Shown here in pieces: positions 26,016 to 37,600 of a stretch of DNA of 64,000 nt. The notes under the pieces were generated by a model, which had not been told where the DNA came from, ran no database searches, and saw nothing but the letters and a program-made list of their open reading frames with translations. The position numbers and the translations under genes were made by a program. The number at the start of each line of letters is the position of its first letter. Positions within the stretch are counted from its first letter, which is position 1. Source of the DNA: Bacillus velezensis. GTDB lineage: Bacteria > Bacillota > Bacilli > Bacillales > Bacillaceae. The stretch covers positions 310,001 to 374,000 of the forward strand of contig NZ_LLZC01000018.1 of the NCBI RefSeq assembly GCF_001461825.1, written 5' to 3'.

Positions 26016-26885
26016 ATGGACGGAAAACAAATAAAGCGGGGTTTCGCGCCGGCCGGCCGATACGCGGTTCCGGGCACAGAAGTAAGAGAAATGCGCTCAA
26101 AAGGAGGCCGTACGTATCGTATCTTTGTCTCTTTTCCTCAAGAAGAACCGCCTGCATCCGGCTTCCCCGTCATATACCTGCTCGATGCGAATTCCGTATT
26201 CGGCACAATGGCCGAAGCTTTGCGGGTGCAAAGCCGACGGCCTGAAAAAACAGGCGTTGTTCCGGCGGTGATTGTCGGAATCGGCTACCCGACAGATCAG
26301 CCGTTTTCCGCCGAACGTCACAGTGATTTTACGATGCCGCTTTCTGAATCAGAACTGCCGGTGCATCCGCGCGGCGCGGCATGGCCCGAACAGGGAGGGG
26401 CGGAAGCATTTCTGGAGTTTATAGAAGAAGAAGTAAAGCCCGCGATGGAGCGGGATTATCCGATCGACAGAGGCAGGCAGACGATTTTCGGCCATTCGCT
26501 GGGCGGTCTTTTTGTGCTGCAAGTGCTTTTGACGAGGCCGGACATGTTTCAGACCTATGTTGCCGGGAGTCCGTCAATTCACTGGAACAAGCGTTTTATT
26601 CAGGAAAAAGCGGAACGTTTGTCAGACCGGCTCTCTGCGGAAAATCTTCAAGTCAGCGTATTGCTGGCTGCGGGAGAAATTGAAAAAACACATAAAAGCA
26701 GAATCCCGCAGCACGCAGAGGCGCTGTACTCTTTATTATCCGGGTTTGAAGATGATGGAGTCCGTGCTGAATACAGCGAGTTTGAAGGAGAAGGCCATAT
26801 TTCTGTCCTGCCCGTTTTAATCAGCAGAGCCCTGCGTTTCTGCCTGAATCCGGGAGGGCCGCATACCCCGTATTCTCCCGTATGA
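26016..26885 (+). CDS. besA: bacillibactin trilactone esterase BesA
   Basis: A 289-residue alpha/beta-hydrolase of the Fes/IroE-like esterase family. The nucleophile elbow is GHSLGG (about residue 157), the C-terminal His lies in EGEGHISVLP (about 262), and GEIEK/ASPSIHW (AGSPSIHWN) blocks are conserved. It hydrolyses ferric bacillibactin in the cytosol after uptake, releasing iron. ATG 26016 follows AAAGGGG. It stands just upstream of the dhb operon with its own Fur-regulated promoter. B. subtilis calls it yuiI. Confidence 0.93.
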   Translation: MDGKQIKRGFAPAGRYAVPGTEVREMRSKGGRTYRIFVSFPQEEPPASGFPVIYLLDANSVFGTMAEALRVQSRRPEKTGVVPAVIVGIGYPTDQPFSAERHSDFTMPLSESELPVHPRGAAWPEQGGAEAFLEFIEEEVKPAMERDYPIDRGRQTIFGHSLGGLFVLQVLLTRPDMFQTYVAGSPSIHWNKRFIQEKAERLSDRLSAENLQVSVLLAAGEIEKTHKSRIPQHAEALYSLLSGFEDDGVRAEYSEFEGEGHISVLPVLISRALRFCLNPGGPHTPYSPV

Positions 26886-26933
26886 GAAAAAACAGGCCCT
26901 TCGAACTAAATGCGGCTGATTCTAATTTTCTAA

Positions 26934-26999
26934 TTGACTGCGTGTTTTGATTTGGATATGATTGTCTTGAATCATAATTGATAATGATAATCATTATCA
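26934..26999 (+). promoter_or_regulatory. dhb operon promoter with overlapping Fur boxes
   Basis: TTGACT (26934) and TATGAT (26957) are 17 bases apart. TGATAATCATTATCA at 26985-26999 matches the Fur 7-1-7 consensus perfectly. A second copy, TGATAATGATAATCA at 26979-26993, overlaps it by nine bases, giving the 21-bp double box for two Fur dimers. Confidence 0.93.
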
Positions 27000-27020
27000 A
27001 TATAGAAAGGGAATGATAAT

Positions 27021-27806
27021 ATGGACGCATTGGGAATGAAAGGGAAAACGGCCGTTGTCACCGGCGCCGCTCAAGGCATCGGAGAAGCAACAGCGCTTGC
27101 CCTTGCTGAACAAGGCGTAAATGTGGCAGCTATAGATACAAATGAAGACTTGCTTCTCGGGCTTACTGACAGACTTCGGAAAAAAGGCGTGCAGGCGCAG
27201 GGGTTTGCCGCAGATGTATCTGACAGTGCGGCTGTCAATGATATCATCGCCGCCGTTGAACGCGACATGGGGCCTATTGAAATATTGGCGAACGTTGCGG
27301 GCGTGCTGCGGCCGGGTCCGGTGCAATCCCTCAGTGATGAAGATTGGGATCAAACATTTTCTGTTAATACGACCGGCGTTTTTCATGTATCGCGGGCTGT
27401 AAGCCGGTACATGATTGAGCGTCAAAAAGGCGCCATCGTTACGGTCGGTTCGAATGCAGCCGGCGTTCCGCGTGCTTCCATGGCGGCTTATGCGGCGTCA
27501 AAAGCGGCTGCCGTCATGTTTACGAAATGCCTCGGACTGGAGCTTGCGGCCCATCATATCCGCTGCAACATCGTATCTCCGGGTTCAACGGAAACCGACA
27601 TGCAGCGGGCGCTGTGGCAGGACGAGAACGGAGCCCGGGACGTCATCAGAGGTTCGCTTGATACATATAAAACGGGAATTCCGCTTCAAAAGCTGGCGAA
27701 GCCTTCTGATATTGCAAATGCCGTTTTGTTTCTGGCTTCTGAACAGGCAAACCATATTACGATGCATGATTTATGCGTTGATGGCGGCGCTACTTTAGGC
27801 GTTTGA
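27021..27806 (+). CDS. dhbA: 2,3-dihydro-2,3-dihydroxybenzoate dehydrogenase
   Basis: A 261-residue NAD-dependent SDR. The cofactor loop [10 protein letters not shown] is at about residues 14-23, NVAG at about 91, and the catalytic Tyr-Lys in [10 protein letters not shown] at about 157-161. It oxidises 2,3-diDHB to 2,3-dihydroxybenzoate, the aryl cap of bacillibactin. It is the first gene of the dhbACEBF operon; AAAGGGA lies nine bases before the ATG. The order of genes and the Fur box confirm the assignment. Confidence 0.96.
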   Translation: MDALGMKGKTAVVTGAAQGIGEATALALAEQGVNVAAIDTNEDLLLGLTDRLRKKGVQAQGFAADVSDSAAVNDIIAAVERDMGPIEILANVAGVLRPGPVQSLSDEDWDQTFSVNTTGVFHVSRAVSRYMIERQKGAIVTVGSNAAGVPRASMAAYAASKAAAVMFTKCLGLELAAHHIRCNIVSPGSTETDMQRALWQDENGARDVIRGSLDTYKTGIPLQKLAKPSDIANAVLFLASEQANHITMHDLCVDGGATLGV

Positions 27807-27829
27807 TTTAACGAGAAGGAGGGACAAAC

Positions 27830-29026
27830 ATGACAAATCAACATTTATTGGCGGAAGTGTCAGCAAAAGAGGTGCTGGACGCTTACAAGCCCGGGGCGTT
27901 CTTTTTAGCTTCCCCGAAAAGTACGATGCTTGCGGAAGGAATGTTTGCGGAAGTGCCTGATACAGACGCGGAAAATCAGCTGGATTCACTGCCTGAACGC
28001 GTGAGACAGACGCTTCTTGAGGCAAAGCAAGCCGGCATCAAACATCCGATTGCGGCCGGCGCCATTCCTTTTGACAGCAGAAAAGCTTCCCGGCTTTTTG
28101 TACCGAAGAATGTCCATACGGCAGGCCCGCTTTCGTTTGCGGTATCTTCCGCAGAAAAGCCGCAATCCAATACATATGACATCTGTCCCGTTCCGGAGCC
28201 TGAGGGCTTTATGAGCGGTGTGGAACAAGGCGTATTCAACATTACGGACGGTCCGCTCAGCAAAATCGTGCTGTCAAGGACGCTTCATCTGACCGCTGAA
28301 AAGGATATCGACATTCCTCAGGCCGTCAAGCATTTGGCGCAGCACAACCCGCGCGGCTATACATTCGCTGCGGATGTGACGGGAACGTCAGAAACAAGAA
28401 AAACGCTTTTCGGCGCAAGTCCTGAACTGCTGCTGTCCAAAAACGGAACATCAATTCTGTCCAATCCGCTGGCAGGTTCCAGACCTCGCAGCACAGATCC
28501 CGCCGAGGATCAGAGAAGAGCGGAAGAACTGCTGCAATCAGCAAAAGATCTGCATGAACATGCCGTAGTCGTGGCCGCCGTGGCCGCCGCCCTTAAACCG
28601 TTCTGCCGTGTGCTTGATGTGCCGGAAAAACCGTCACTCATTAAAACTGAGGCGATGTGGCACCTGTCCACCGAGGTAAAGGGAGAGCTGCGTGATCCGT
28701 CAACGACATCACTTGAGCTGGCCATCGCCCTGCATCCGACACCCGCGGTATGCGGAACGCCGACGGATGCGGCGAGAGAAGCGATTCAGGATATTGAGCC
28801 GTTTGACCGCAATTTCTACACGGGAATGGCGGGCTGGTGTGATGCTGAGGGTGACGGAGAATGGATTATCGCACTCCGCTGCGCCGAAGCGGAAACAAGG
28901 TCTCTCCGGCTCTTTGCGGGTGCCGGGATTGTCGCCGGATCAAAGCCGCAGGATGAACTGGACGAGACCTCGGCCAAATTCCGCACCATGCTCCGGGCGA
29001 TGGGGCTTTACCAAGATGAGTTGTAA
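27830..29026 (+). CDS. dhbC: isochorismate synthase DhbC
   Basis: A 398-residue chorismate-utilising enzyme (ADC synthase/anthranilate synthase component I fold). SKIVLSRTL (about 144), LFGASPELLLS (about 190), SNPLAGSRPRS (about 212) and PTPAVCGTPT (about 304) are the family blocks, and YTGMAGWCDAEGDGEW near residue 330 is the last active-site segment. It isomerises chorismate to isochorismate for dihydroxybenzoate synthesis. AAGGAGGGA lies upstream of the ATG, 23 bases after dhbA. Confidence 0.96.
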   Translation: MTNQHLLAEVSAKEVLDAYKPGAFFLASPKSTMLAEGMFAEVPDTDAENQLDSLPERVRQTLLEAKQAGIKHPIAAGAIPFDSRKASRLFVPKNVHTAGPLSFAVSSAEKPQSNTYDICPVPEPEGFMSGVEQGVFNITDGPLSKIVLSRTLHLTAEKDIDIPQAVKHLAQHNPRGYTFAADVTGTSETRKTLFGASPELLLSKNGTSILSNPLAGSRPRSTDPAEDQRRAEELLQSAKDLHEHAVVVAAVAAALKPFCRVLDVPEKPSLIKTEAMWHLSTEVKGELRDPSTTSLELAIALHPTPAVCGTPTDAAREAIQDIEPFDRNFYTGMAGWCDAEGDGEWIIALRCAEAETRSLRLFAGAGIVAGSKPQDELDETSAKFRTMLRAMGLYQDEL

Positions 29027-29044
29027 AAAAGGAGGGAACGGATC

Positions 29045-30670
29045 GTGCTGACTGGATTTACGCCATGGCCGGAAGAATGGGCTGACAAATACCGAAAAGA
29101 CGGCTGCTGGAAGGGTGAGACGTTCGGAGGAATGCTGAAAGAGCGCGCGGCTTTATACGGAAATCAAACTGCCGTGACGTGTAAAGATGTACATTGGAGC
29201 TACAAAGAATTAGATGAAAGGGCCGATCGTTTAGCGGCGGGACTGCATAAGCTCGGAATTCAAAAGGAAGACCGCGTTGTCGTTCAGCTGCCGAATATCG
29301 CTGAGTTTTTTGAAGTGATTTTCGCGCTGTTCCGGCTCGGAGCACTGCCCGTTTTCGCACTGCCTTCTCATAGAAGCAGTGAGATTACGTATTTCTGCGA
29401 GTTTGCAGAGGCGAAAGCATACATCATTCCTGATATGCATTCAGGTTTTGATTACAGAGCGCTTGCCAGACAGGTGAAAGACAAACTTCCGGATTTGGCG
29501 CATGTCATTGTGGCCGGCGCAGCTGAAGAGTTTCAAGAACTGAGCAGCCTGCATAGAGAGCCTGTTCAGCTGGAAGATATAAGCCCGGCGGAAGTCGCCT
29601 TTTTACAGCTTTCAGGAGGCAGTACGGGGCTGTCCAAGCTGATTCCGCGAACACACGACGATTACATATACAGTTTGCGCATCAGCGCGGAAATATGCGG
29701 CTTGGATCATCACAGCGTTTATTTGGCCGCTCTGCCGACAGCGCATAATTATCCGCTCAGCTCGCCGGGTGTGCTGGGAACTTTATATGCCGGAGGCCGG
29801 GTTGTTCTGTCACCGACGCCGAGTCCGGATGACTGCTTCCCGTTAATTGAAAAAGAACGTGTCACAATTACAGCGCTCGTCCCGCCGCTTGCGATGGTGT
29901 GGATGGACGCATCCGGTTCGCGAAGTGATGATTTATCAAGCCTTCAAGTGCTGCAGGTGGGAGGCGCCAAATTCAGCGCTGAGGCGGCCCGCCGCGTGAA
30001 GAGCGCTTTCGGATGCACCCTTCAGCAGGTTTTCGGAATGGCGGAAGGATTGGTGAATTATACGAGACTGGATGATCCTGAAGAGATCATTGTCAATACG
30101 CAAGGCAGACCGATGTCACCTTTTGATGAGGTCAGGGTTTTAGACGATAACGGGCGGGATGTCGCCCCCGGTGAAGCGGGACATTTGTTTACACGCGGCC
30201 CTTACACGATTCGCGGATATTATAAAGCGCCTGAACATAATGAAAGATCATTCACAGCCGACGGATTTTATCAGACCGGCGATATCGTCAAACTGACGGC
30301 GGACGGCTATATCATCGTCGAAGGACGTGCGAAAGATCAAATCAATCGGGGCGGTGAAAAAATAGCCGCTGAGGAGGTGGAAAATCACCTTCTTGCGCAT
30401 CCTGCCGTTCATGATGCGGCCATGGTTTCAATGCCGGATGATTTTCTCGGGGAGAGATCCTGTGTGTTCGTCATCCCGAAAGGAGAAGCGCCGAAACCGG
30501 GAGAGCTGAAAGCATTTTTACGTGAGCGCGGATTGGCGGCATATAAAATCCCCGACCGGATTGAATTTATCGCTTCTTTCCCGAAAACCGGCGTCGGCAA
30601 GGTCAGTAAAAAGGATCTTCGCGAAACGATCGCCCAAAAAGTAAAGCCGGCTGAAATCAAACAATCTTAA
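29045..30670 (+). CDS. dhbE: 2,3-dihydroxybenzoate-AMP ligase DhbE
   Basis: A 541-residue stand-alone aryl-adenylating enzyme of the ANL family. The ATP loop [13 protein letters not shown] is at about residues 190-202, YQTGDIVK at about 415, [11 protein letters not shown] at about 438 and the C-terminal catalytic Lys in [10 protein letters not shown] at about 519. It activates 2,3-dihydroxybenzoate as an adenylate and loads it on the DhbB carrier. The start is a GTG at 29045 behind AAAAGGAGGG. Confidence 0.96.
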   Translation: MLTGFTPWPEEWADKYRKDGCWKGETFGGMLKERAALYGNQTAVTCKDVHWSYKELDERADRLAAGLHKLGIQKEDRVVVQLPNIAEFFEVIFALFRLGALPVFALPSHRSSEITYFCEFAEAKAYIIPDMHSGFDYRALARQVKDKLPDLAHVIVAGAAEEFQELSSLHREPVQLEDISPAEVAFLQLSGGSTGLSKLIPRTHDDYIYSLRISAEICGLDHHSVYLAALPTAHNYPLSSPGVLGTLYAGGRVVLSPTPSPDDCFPLIEKERVTITALVPPLAMVWMDASGSRSDDLSSLQVLQVGGAKFSAEAARRVKSAFGCTLQQVFGMAEGLVNYTRLDDPEEIIVNTQGRPMSPFDEVRVLDDNGRDVAPGEAGHLFTRGPYTIRGYYKAPEHNERSFTADGFYQTGDIVKLTADGYIIVEGRAKDQINRGGEKIAAEEVENHLLAHPAVHDAAMVSMPDDFLGERSCVFVIPKGEAPKPGELKAFLRERGLAAYKIPDRIEFIASFPKTGVGKVSKKDLRETIAQKVKPAEIKQS

Positions 30671-30688
30671 AAAAAGGAAGTGTTTACA

Positions 30689-31615
30689 TTGGCTATACCG
30701 TCTATTCCCGCATATGCGCTGCCGACAGCGTCAGATATGCCTGAAAATAAAGTATCGTGGACGCTGAATCCGAAACGCGCGGTGCTTCTGATCCATGACA
30801 TGCAGAATTATTTCGTCGATGCTTTTGCGAAAGGTGAGGCTCCGATCACGGAGGCGGCTCAGAATATCAAAAAAATAAAAGAGCAATGCAAAGCACTCGG
30901 CATTCCGGTGGTGTATACCGCGCAGCCGGGCAGCCAAGACCCGGCGGACCGCGCGCTGCTGACGGATTTTTGGGGGCCGGGGCTAAAAAGCGGGCCTTAT
31001 GAAGAAAAGGTCATTCCGGAGCTTGCCCCGGATGATCAGGACATTGTCCTCACAAAGTGGAGATACAGCGCGTTTAAACGGACGAATCTCCTTGACATCA
31101 TGCGTGAAAGCGGCAGAGACCAGCTCATGATTACGGGAATTTATGCACACATCGGCTGTCTCGTCACAGCCTGTGAAGCATTTATGGATGATATCCAAAG
31201 CTTCTTTATCGGAGACGCCGTGGCTGATTTTTCTTCGGAAAAACATAAGATGGCCATCGAATATGCGTCTCAGCGCTGCGCTTACACGGCTTTGACAAAC
31301 GAAGTACTGGAGCTGCTGGGCGGCGCGCCGGTTTCTGAAGGAGAAGAGAAGGCTTCCGCCGTATTGACAAAAGACCGGGTGCGGGAACAAATTGCGGCGA
31401 TTCTTCAAGAATCACCGTCTGATATTCCGGATCATGAAGACCTGCTGGATAGAGGTCTTGACTCCGTCAGAATCATGAGCCTTGTCGAACAATGGCGCCG
31501 TGACGGAGCTGAAGTGACGTTTGTGGAACTGGCGGAGAACCCGACGCTGGAAGAGTGGTGGAGACTTCTTTCTTCCCGATCTCAAAAAGTCTTGCCGAAC
31601 GCAGATTATTTATAA
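30689..31615 (+). CDS. dhbB: isochorismatase with aryl carrier domain DhbB
   Basis: A 308-residue bifunctional protein. The N-terminal isochorismatase domain (about 1-210) shows LLIHDMQNYFVD with the active Asp and GIYAHIGCLVTACEA. The C-terminal aryl carrier domain (about 225-300) has the phosphopantetheine Ser in DRGLDSVRIM (about residue 259). It forms dihydro-dihydroxybenzoate from isochorismate and carries the activated aryl group to DhbF. A TTG at 30689 eight bases after AAGGAAG is the best start; the GTG at 30680 overlaps that site. Confidence 0.95.
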   Translation: MAIPSIPAYALPTASDMPENKVSWTLNPKRAVLLIHDMQNYFVDAFAKGEAPITEAAQNIKKIKEQCKALGIPVVYTAQPGSQDPADRALLTDFWGPGLKSGPYEEKVIPELAPDDQDIVLTKWRYSAFKRTNLLDIMRESGRDQLMITGIYAHIGCLVTACEAFMDDIQSFFIGDAVADFSSEKHKMAIEYASQRCAYTALTNEVLELLGGAPVSEGEEKASAVLTKDRVREQIAAILQESPSDIPDHEDLLDRGLDSVRIMSLVEQWRRDGAEVTFVELAENPTLEEWWRLLSSRSQKVLPNADYL

Positions 31616-31629
31616 AGGGAGAGAATAGA

Positions 31630-34600
31630 ATGCATGATACACAACAGCTGCCTCTGACAGGCGCACAGGCCGGTATCTGGTTTGCGCAGCAGCTTGATCC
31701 TGATAATCCGATTTACAATACAGGCGAGTACGTTGAGATAAACGGCGCGATCGATGTGAACATATTTAAAACCGCTCTCGAACGCGTGCTGACAGAAGCC
31801 GCGTCATTACACGCCCGCTTCGAGGAGGGGGCAGACGGGCCGAAGCAGATCATCAATCCTCCATTTGAGGCTGCGATCGATGTCATAGATGTGAGTTCAG
31901 AAGCTGATCCGAAGCAGGCCGCACTCAGACTCATGCAGACAGATTTGGATGAGCCCGTCGATATGGCGGCCGGGCCTTTGTTCCGCGACATTTTATTTCA
32001 GGCGGGACCGGAACGCTTTTTCTGGTATCAGCGCATTCACCACATTGCGATAGACGGCTACGGTTTTTCACTGCTGGCACGGCGTACGGCGCATGTGTAC
32101 ACCGCAATACGGGAGGGACGTCCGGATAACGGGCGCTCCTTCGGTTCTTTGGAGGAGCTGGTAAAAGAAGAACAAGAGTACCGCGCGTCTGATCAATTCC
32201 TGAAAGATCGGGAATTTTGGATGGAGAAATTTGCAGATGAACCTGATGTCGTCAGTTTGGCGGAAAGAGCGCCGAGAACGTCAACACGTTTTCGGAGAAG
32301 CACGGCTTATCTTTCTGAAACGGCTTTACAGCATGTAAAAGCGATTCCGAACTGGCATGAAGCCGTCACGGCTGCAGCGGCGGTATATGTCCACCGGATG
32401 ACAAACGCGGGGGATATCGTGCTCGGCTTACCGATGATGGGGCGGATCGGCTCGATTTCACTGAATATTCCGAGTATGGTCATGAATCTTCTGCCTTTAC
32501 GGCTTTCTCTTCGCCCGGATATGAATTTTCATGAGGCCGTCAGCCAAGTGGCAAAAGAAATCCGAAACATCCGGCGCCATCAGAAATACCGCCATGAAGA
32601 TATGCGCCGCGACCTTAAATTGCTCGGAGAAAATCGCAGGCTGTTCGGCCCGCAAGTCAATGTGATGCCGTTTGATTACGCGCTTGATTTCGCCGGAGCG
32701 CCGGGCACCGTTCATAATTTATCAGCCGGGCCCGTTGATGATTTGTCAATTAACGTTTACGACAGAGCGGACGGAAGCGGAATGCGTGTGGACTTTGATG
32801 CGAATCCGGAAGTGTACAGCGCCGAAGATATTGAAAACCATCAAAAACGATTCCTGCTTCTGTTGGAATCCGCTGTGAAAGACCAGACACAAAAAATCGG
32901 CACACTCAACCTTCTGCTTGAAAGTGAACGTCTCCGCGTACTGGAAAGCTGGAATGACACGCGCAAGGCCGAGAAGCAGAAAAGTCTGCCGGAGCTGTTT
33001 TACGAACAGGCCGTAAAAACACCGGACCGGCCGGCAATCATCACCGAAAACGAAGAGCTCAGCTATGCCGAATTGAACAAGCGCGCGAACCAGCTTGCCG
33101 GCATGCTAAAGGAAAAGGGGCTCGGACCGGAACAATTTGCCGCTTTGCTGCTTCCGCGGTCACAGGAGTTGGCCGTGAGCATGCTGGCCGTTTTGAAAAC
33201 GGGAGCCGCATACCTGCCGCTTGATCCTGATTTTCCTTCTGAGCGGATCACATACATGCTCAAAGATGCACAGCCTGCATGCCTGATTACAACGATGGAA
33301 TTATCCGGCCGCATGCCGGAAGACAGTGATGCAAAAAGGATCATTCTCGATGACCCGGATACGGTAAAAACCGTTGCCGCTCAAAATGCTGACTGTCCCG
33401 CTCAGGCGGAATGTTCGCCTTTGCACCCCGCTTATATCATTTATACATCGGGCTCAACGGGCAAACCGAAAGGCGTAGTCGTCACATTAAAAAGCGTAAG
33501 CAATTTCCTCTTATCCATGCGGGAAATGTTCCCGCTCGGCGAACAAGACCGCCTGCTTGCCGTTACGACTGCGGCGTTTGATATTTCCGGACTTGAGCTC
33601 TTCCTTCCGCTCATCAGCGGGGCGGGGGGCGTCATCGCACGTAAAGAGACGATTCAGGAACCGCGGGCGCTTGCGCACATGATTCACTCATACGGTATTT
33701 CAATCATGCAGGCAACGCCGACATTGTGGCATTCATTAGTCACCAATGAACCGGATTCTCTCCGGGCGCTGCGGGTGCTTGTCGGAGGTGAGGCGCTTCC
33801 GAACGCGCTTATGCATGCTCTGCTTGAATCAGGCTGTACGGTGACGAATCTGTACGGGCCGACTGAAACAACAATCTGGTCGGCCGCACAGCCGCTTGCA
33901 AAAGACCATACGGGGGCGCCTCCGATCGGAACGCCGATTTGGAACACGCGGGTATATGTGCTGGACGCCGCATTGCAGCCCGTCCCGCCGGGAATCGCGG
34001 GCGAGCTTTATATCGCGGGCGAGGGGCTTGCCAGAGGTTATTATAACCGTCCTGATTTAACAGCTGAAAGATTCATTGCCGATCCGTACGGGCCCGCGGG
34101 CGCGAGGATGTACCGGACGGGAGATCTCGTGCGCTGGCGTGAGGACGGCTCGCTTGATTATATCAGCAGAGCCGATCACCAAATTAAAATCCGCGGGTTC
34201 CGGATAGAATTAGGAGAAATTGAGTCAGTGCTGTCGAAATACCCGGGTATTTCGCAGGCCGCCGTCATTGTCCGTGAAGACCAGCCGGGAGATAAGCGGC
34301 TGGCGGCTTACGCTGTCGCGGATCAGCCCCTTGATATCGGCGGACTTCGTGCATATATGGCCGAAAGCCTGCCGGATTATATGGTGCCGGGCGCGTTTGT
34401 ACAGCTGAAAGAATTGCCGCTGACACCGAATAAGAAGCTCGATCGCAGCGCTCTGCCTGCACCTGATTTTTCCGCTGTCCTGTCTGACAGAGGGCCGCGG
34501 ACGCCGCAGGAGGAAATATTATGCGATCTGTTTGCCGAGGTTCTCGGTCTCGCGCGGGTCGGAATTGATGACGGGTTCTTTGAATTGGGCGGACATTCGC

Positions 34601-37600
34601 TCTTAGCCGGACGCCTGATGAGCCGGGTTCGGGAGACGATGGGCGCAGAGCTTGGCATCGGCCGTCTGTTTGATACGCCGACCGTTGCCGGGCTCGCCGC
34701 ACAGCTTGACACCGCAAAGAGTGCGCGGCCTAAGCTCAAGCCGTTTGACCGGCCGGAGCACATCCCGCTGTCATTTGCGCAGCTGCGTCTTTGGTTTCTC
34801 TACTGTCTTGAAGGGCCAAGCCCGACTTACAACATTCCGGTGATTGTCCGCATGTCAGGCAAGCTTGACCAATCAGCGCTGAAACACGCCTTTTACGATG
34901 TTGTCAGCCGTCATGAAAGCTTGCGCACCGTTTTTCCGGAAAATAAGGGATCATCTCATCAGCTCATTTTATCTGCTGAAGAAGCCCGCCCTGTGTTTAC
35001 CGAGACACGTGCGGACAAAAACGAGCTCCAAGACATGCTTGCCGCTGCGGCACGATATCGGTTTGATCTCGCTAAAGAGCCGGCCGTCCGGGCTGAGCTG
35101 TTTGATCTTGGTGACGGCGAGTATACGCTGATGATTCTCCTGCATCACATCGCAGGTGACGGCTGGTCCTTGAATCCGCTCATGCGTGACTTATCCATAG
35201 CCTATATCGCCCGGCAAACAGGTGAAAAAGCAGAATGGGCGCCGCTGGCGGTTCAATATGCGGATTATGCGCTTTGGCAGCAGCAGCTTTTAGGCAGCGC
35301 GTCTGATTCTGAGAGCTTAATTGCGCGCCAGCTGGATTTCTGGAAGAAAACGCTTGAAAATGTACCGGATCAGCTGGAGCTGCCGTCTGATTTTCCGCGT
35401 CCTGCTGAATCAAGCTACAGGGGCGGCGTCATTCCGGTCAACATCGGCCAAGAGCTTCATGCCCGTCTTCTCTCACTTGCCAGAAATCAGCGCGTAAGCC
35501 TGTTTATGGTGCTTCAATCAGGGCTTTCCGCGTTACTGACCCGGCTCGGTGCAGGGACCGATATTCCGATCGGCAGTCCGATAGCCGGCCGCAGTGATGA
35601 CGCATTGGGAGACCTTGTGGGTATGTTCATTAATACACTCGTACTGAGAACCGATACCTCTGGCGATCCGAGCTTTTGTGAGCTCCTTGAAAGGGTCAGG
35701 GAAATGAATCTCGCAGCATATGAACATCAGGACGTGCCGTTTGAACGTCTCGTGGAAGAATTGAATCCGGTTCGTTCCCGGTCAAGACATCCGCTGTTCC
35801 AAGTGATGCTCGCATTCCAAAATACGCCTGATCCTGTACTCAGTCTTCCTGATATGGAAACAAGCCTGCAAATCAGCAGTGTCGGATCGTCCAAATTTGA
35901 TTTGACGCTGGAATTGGCTGAACAGCGCCATGACGACGGTACGCCTGCCGGTATTGAAGGTCTGCTGGAATTCAGTACGGACTTATTCAGAAAAGAAACG
36001 GCTGAAGCACTTGCCGGACGCCTGCTTCTTCTGCTCGAAGATGCCGCATCACATCCGGATAAACCGATCGGAAGCTTAACCATTCTTTCTGATGAAGAGC
36101 GCCGGAAGCTTTTGCCGGTTAAACGGGCAAAACAGCATATTCAGCCTCGGCAGACACTGCCTGAATTGTTTGAAATACAGGCCGCCGCAAAAGCGGATGA
36201 AACGGCGGCAGTATTTGAAGAGAGCGGGCTCACTTATAAAGAGCTGAATGAAAGAGCCAATCAGCTCGCGCATATGATGATTGCCCGCGGCGTCGGCCCG
36301 GAGCAGTTTGTCGCACTGGCGCTGCCGCGTTCTTTAGATATGATTGTCGGGCTGTTAGCCGTCCTGAAGACGGGGGCAGCGTATTTGCCGCTTGATCCTG
36401 ATTATCCTGCGGACCGCATTGCTTTTATGTTACATGATGCCAAGCCTGTATTTATGCTCACCAATCGTGAAGGCGCAAGTAAGCTCTCTATCGAAAGCGG
36501 CATGCCGGCCTTCATCTTGGATGATCCGCAGAACAAGGAAACACTTCGGCAATATGCCGTCACGAACCCTGAGAATGCCGACCGTATTCGTCCGCTGTCA
36601 CCGCTTCACCCGGCCTATGTCATTTACACGTCGGGATCAACAGGTGTGCCGAAAGGTGTCATCATTCCGCACAGCAATGTTATCCGGCTGTTTGAGTCGA
36701 CGCGGCATTGGTATCACTTTCATTCTGATGATGTATGGACGATGTTTCACTCCTACGCTTTCGATTTCTCTGTCTGGGAAATGTGGGGGCCGCTGCTTCA
36801 CGGCGGACGTCTCGTCATCGTGCCGCATGACATCAGCAGATCGCCGGAAGCGTTTTTACATCTCCTCGTGAAAGAGCGGGTGACTGTACTTAACCAAACG
36901 CCGTCAGCGTTTTACCAGCTGATGCATGCGGAAAAAGAACAAAAAGAGCTGGGGCGTCAGCTCGCACTCAGATATATCATCTTCGGCGGCGAGGCGCTTG
37001 AGCTGAGCCGGCTTGAGGATTGGTACAGCCGCCACGCAGACAATCAGCCGGTGCTCGTGAATATGTACGGCATTACGGAAACGACGGTGCACGTCAGTTA
37101 CCTTGAATTAGACAAAAACATTGCCGAACTGAGAGCAAACAGCCTCATCGGCTGCGGCATTCCTGATCTGAACGTATATGTGCTTGATGACCGGCTGGAG
37201 CCTGTGCCCCCGGGCATCACGGGCGAAATGTATGTGGCCGGAGGAGGCGTGGCACGCGGCTACTTAGGGCGGCAAAGCCTGACCGCCGAACGCTTTGTAG
37301 CTGATCCGTACGGCCCGCCGGGAACAAGAATGTACCGGACAGGGGATTTAGCCCGTCTGCGGACGGACGGTTCTCTTGATTATATGGGCAGAGCGGACCA
37401 CCAGATTAAAATCCGCGGCTTCCGGATTGAATTGGGAGAAATCGAAGCGGTTCTCGTCAAACATCCGGATGTCGAGGATGCTGCCGTAGTCGTCCGTGAA
37501 GACCGGCCGGGAGATAAACGGCTGGCCGCCTACCTTGTCCGATCTGCCGGCAGCACCTTGGACACGGGGGACATGCGCCGGTTTGCCGAAGAAAGCCTGC

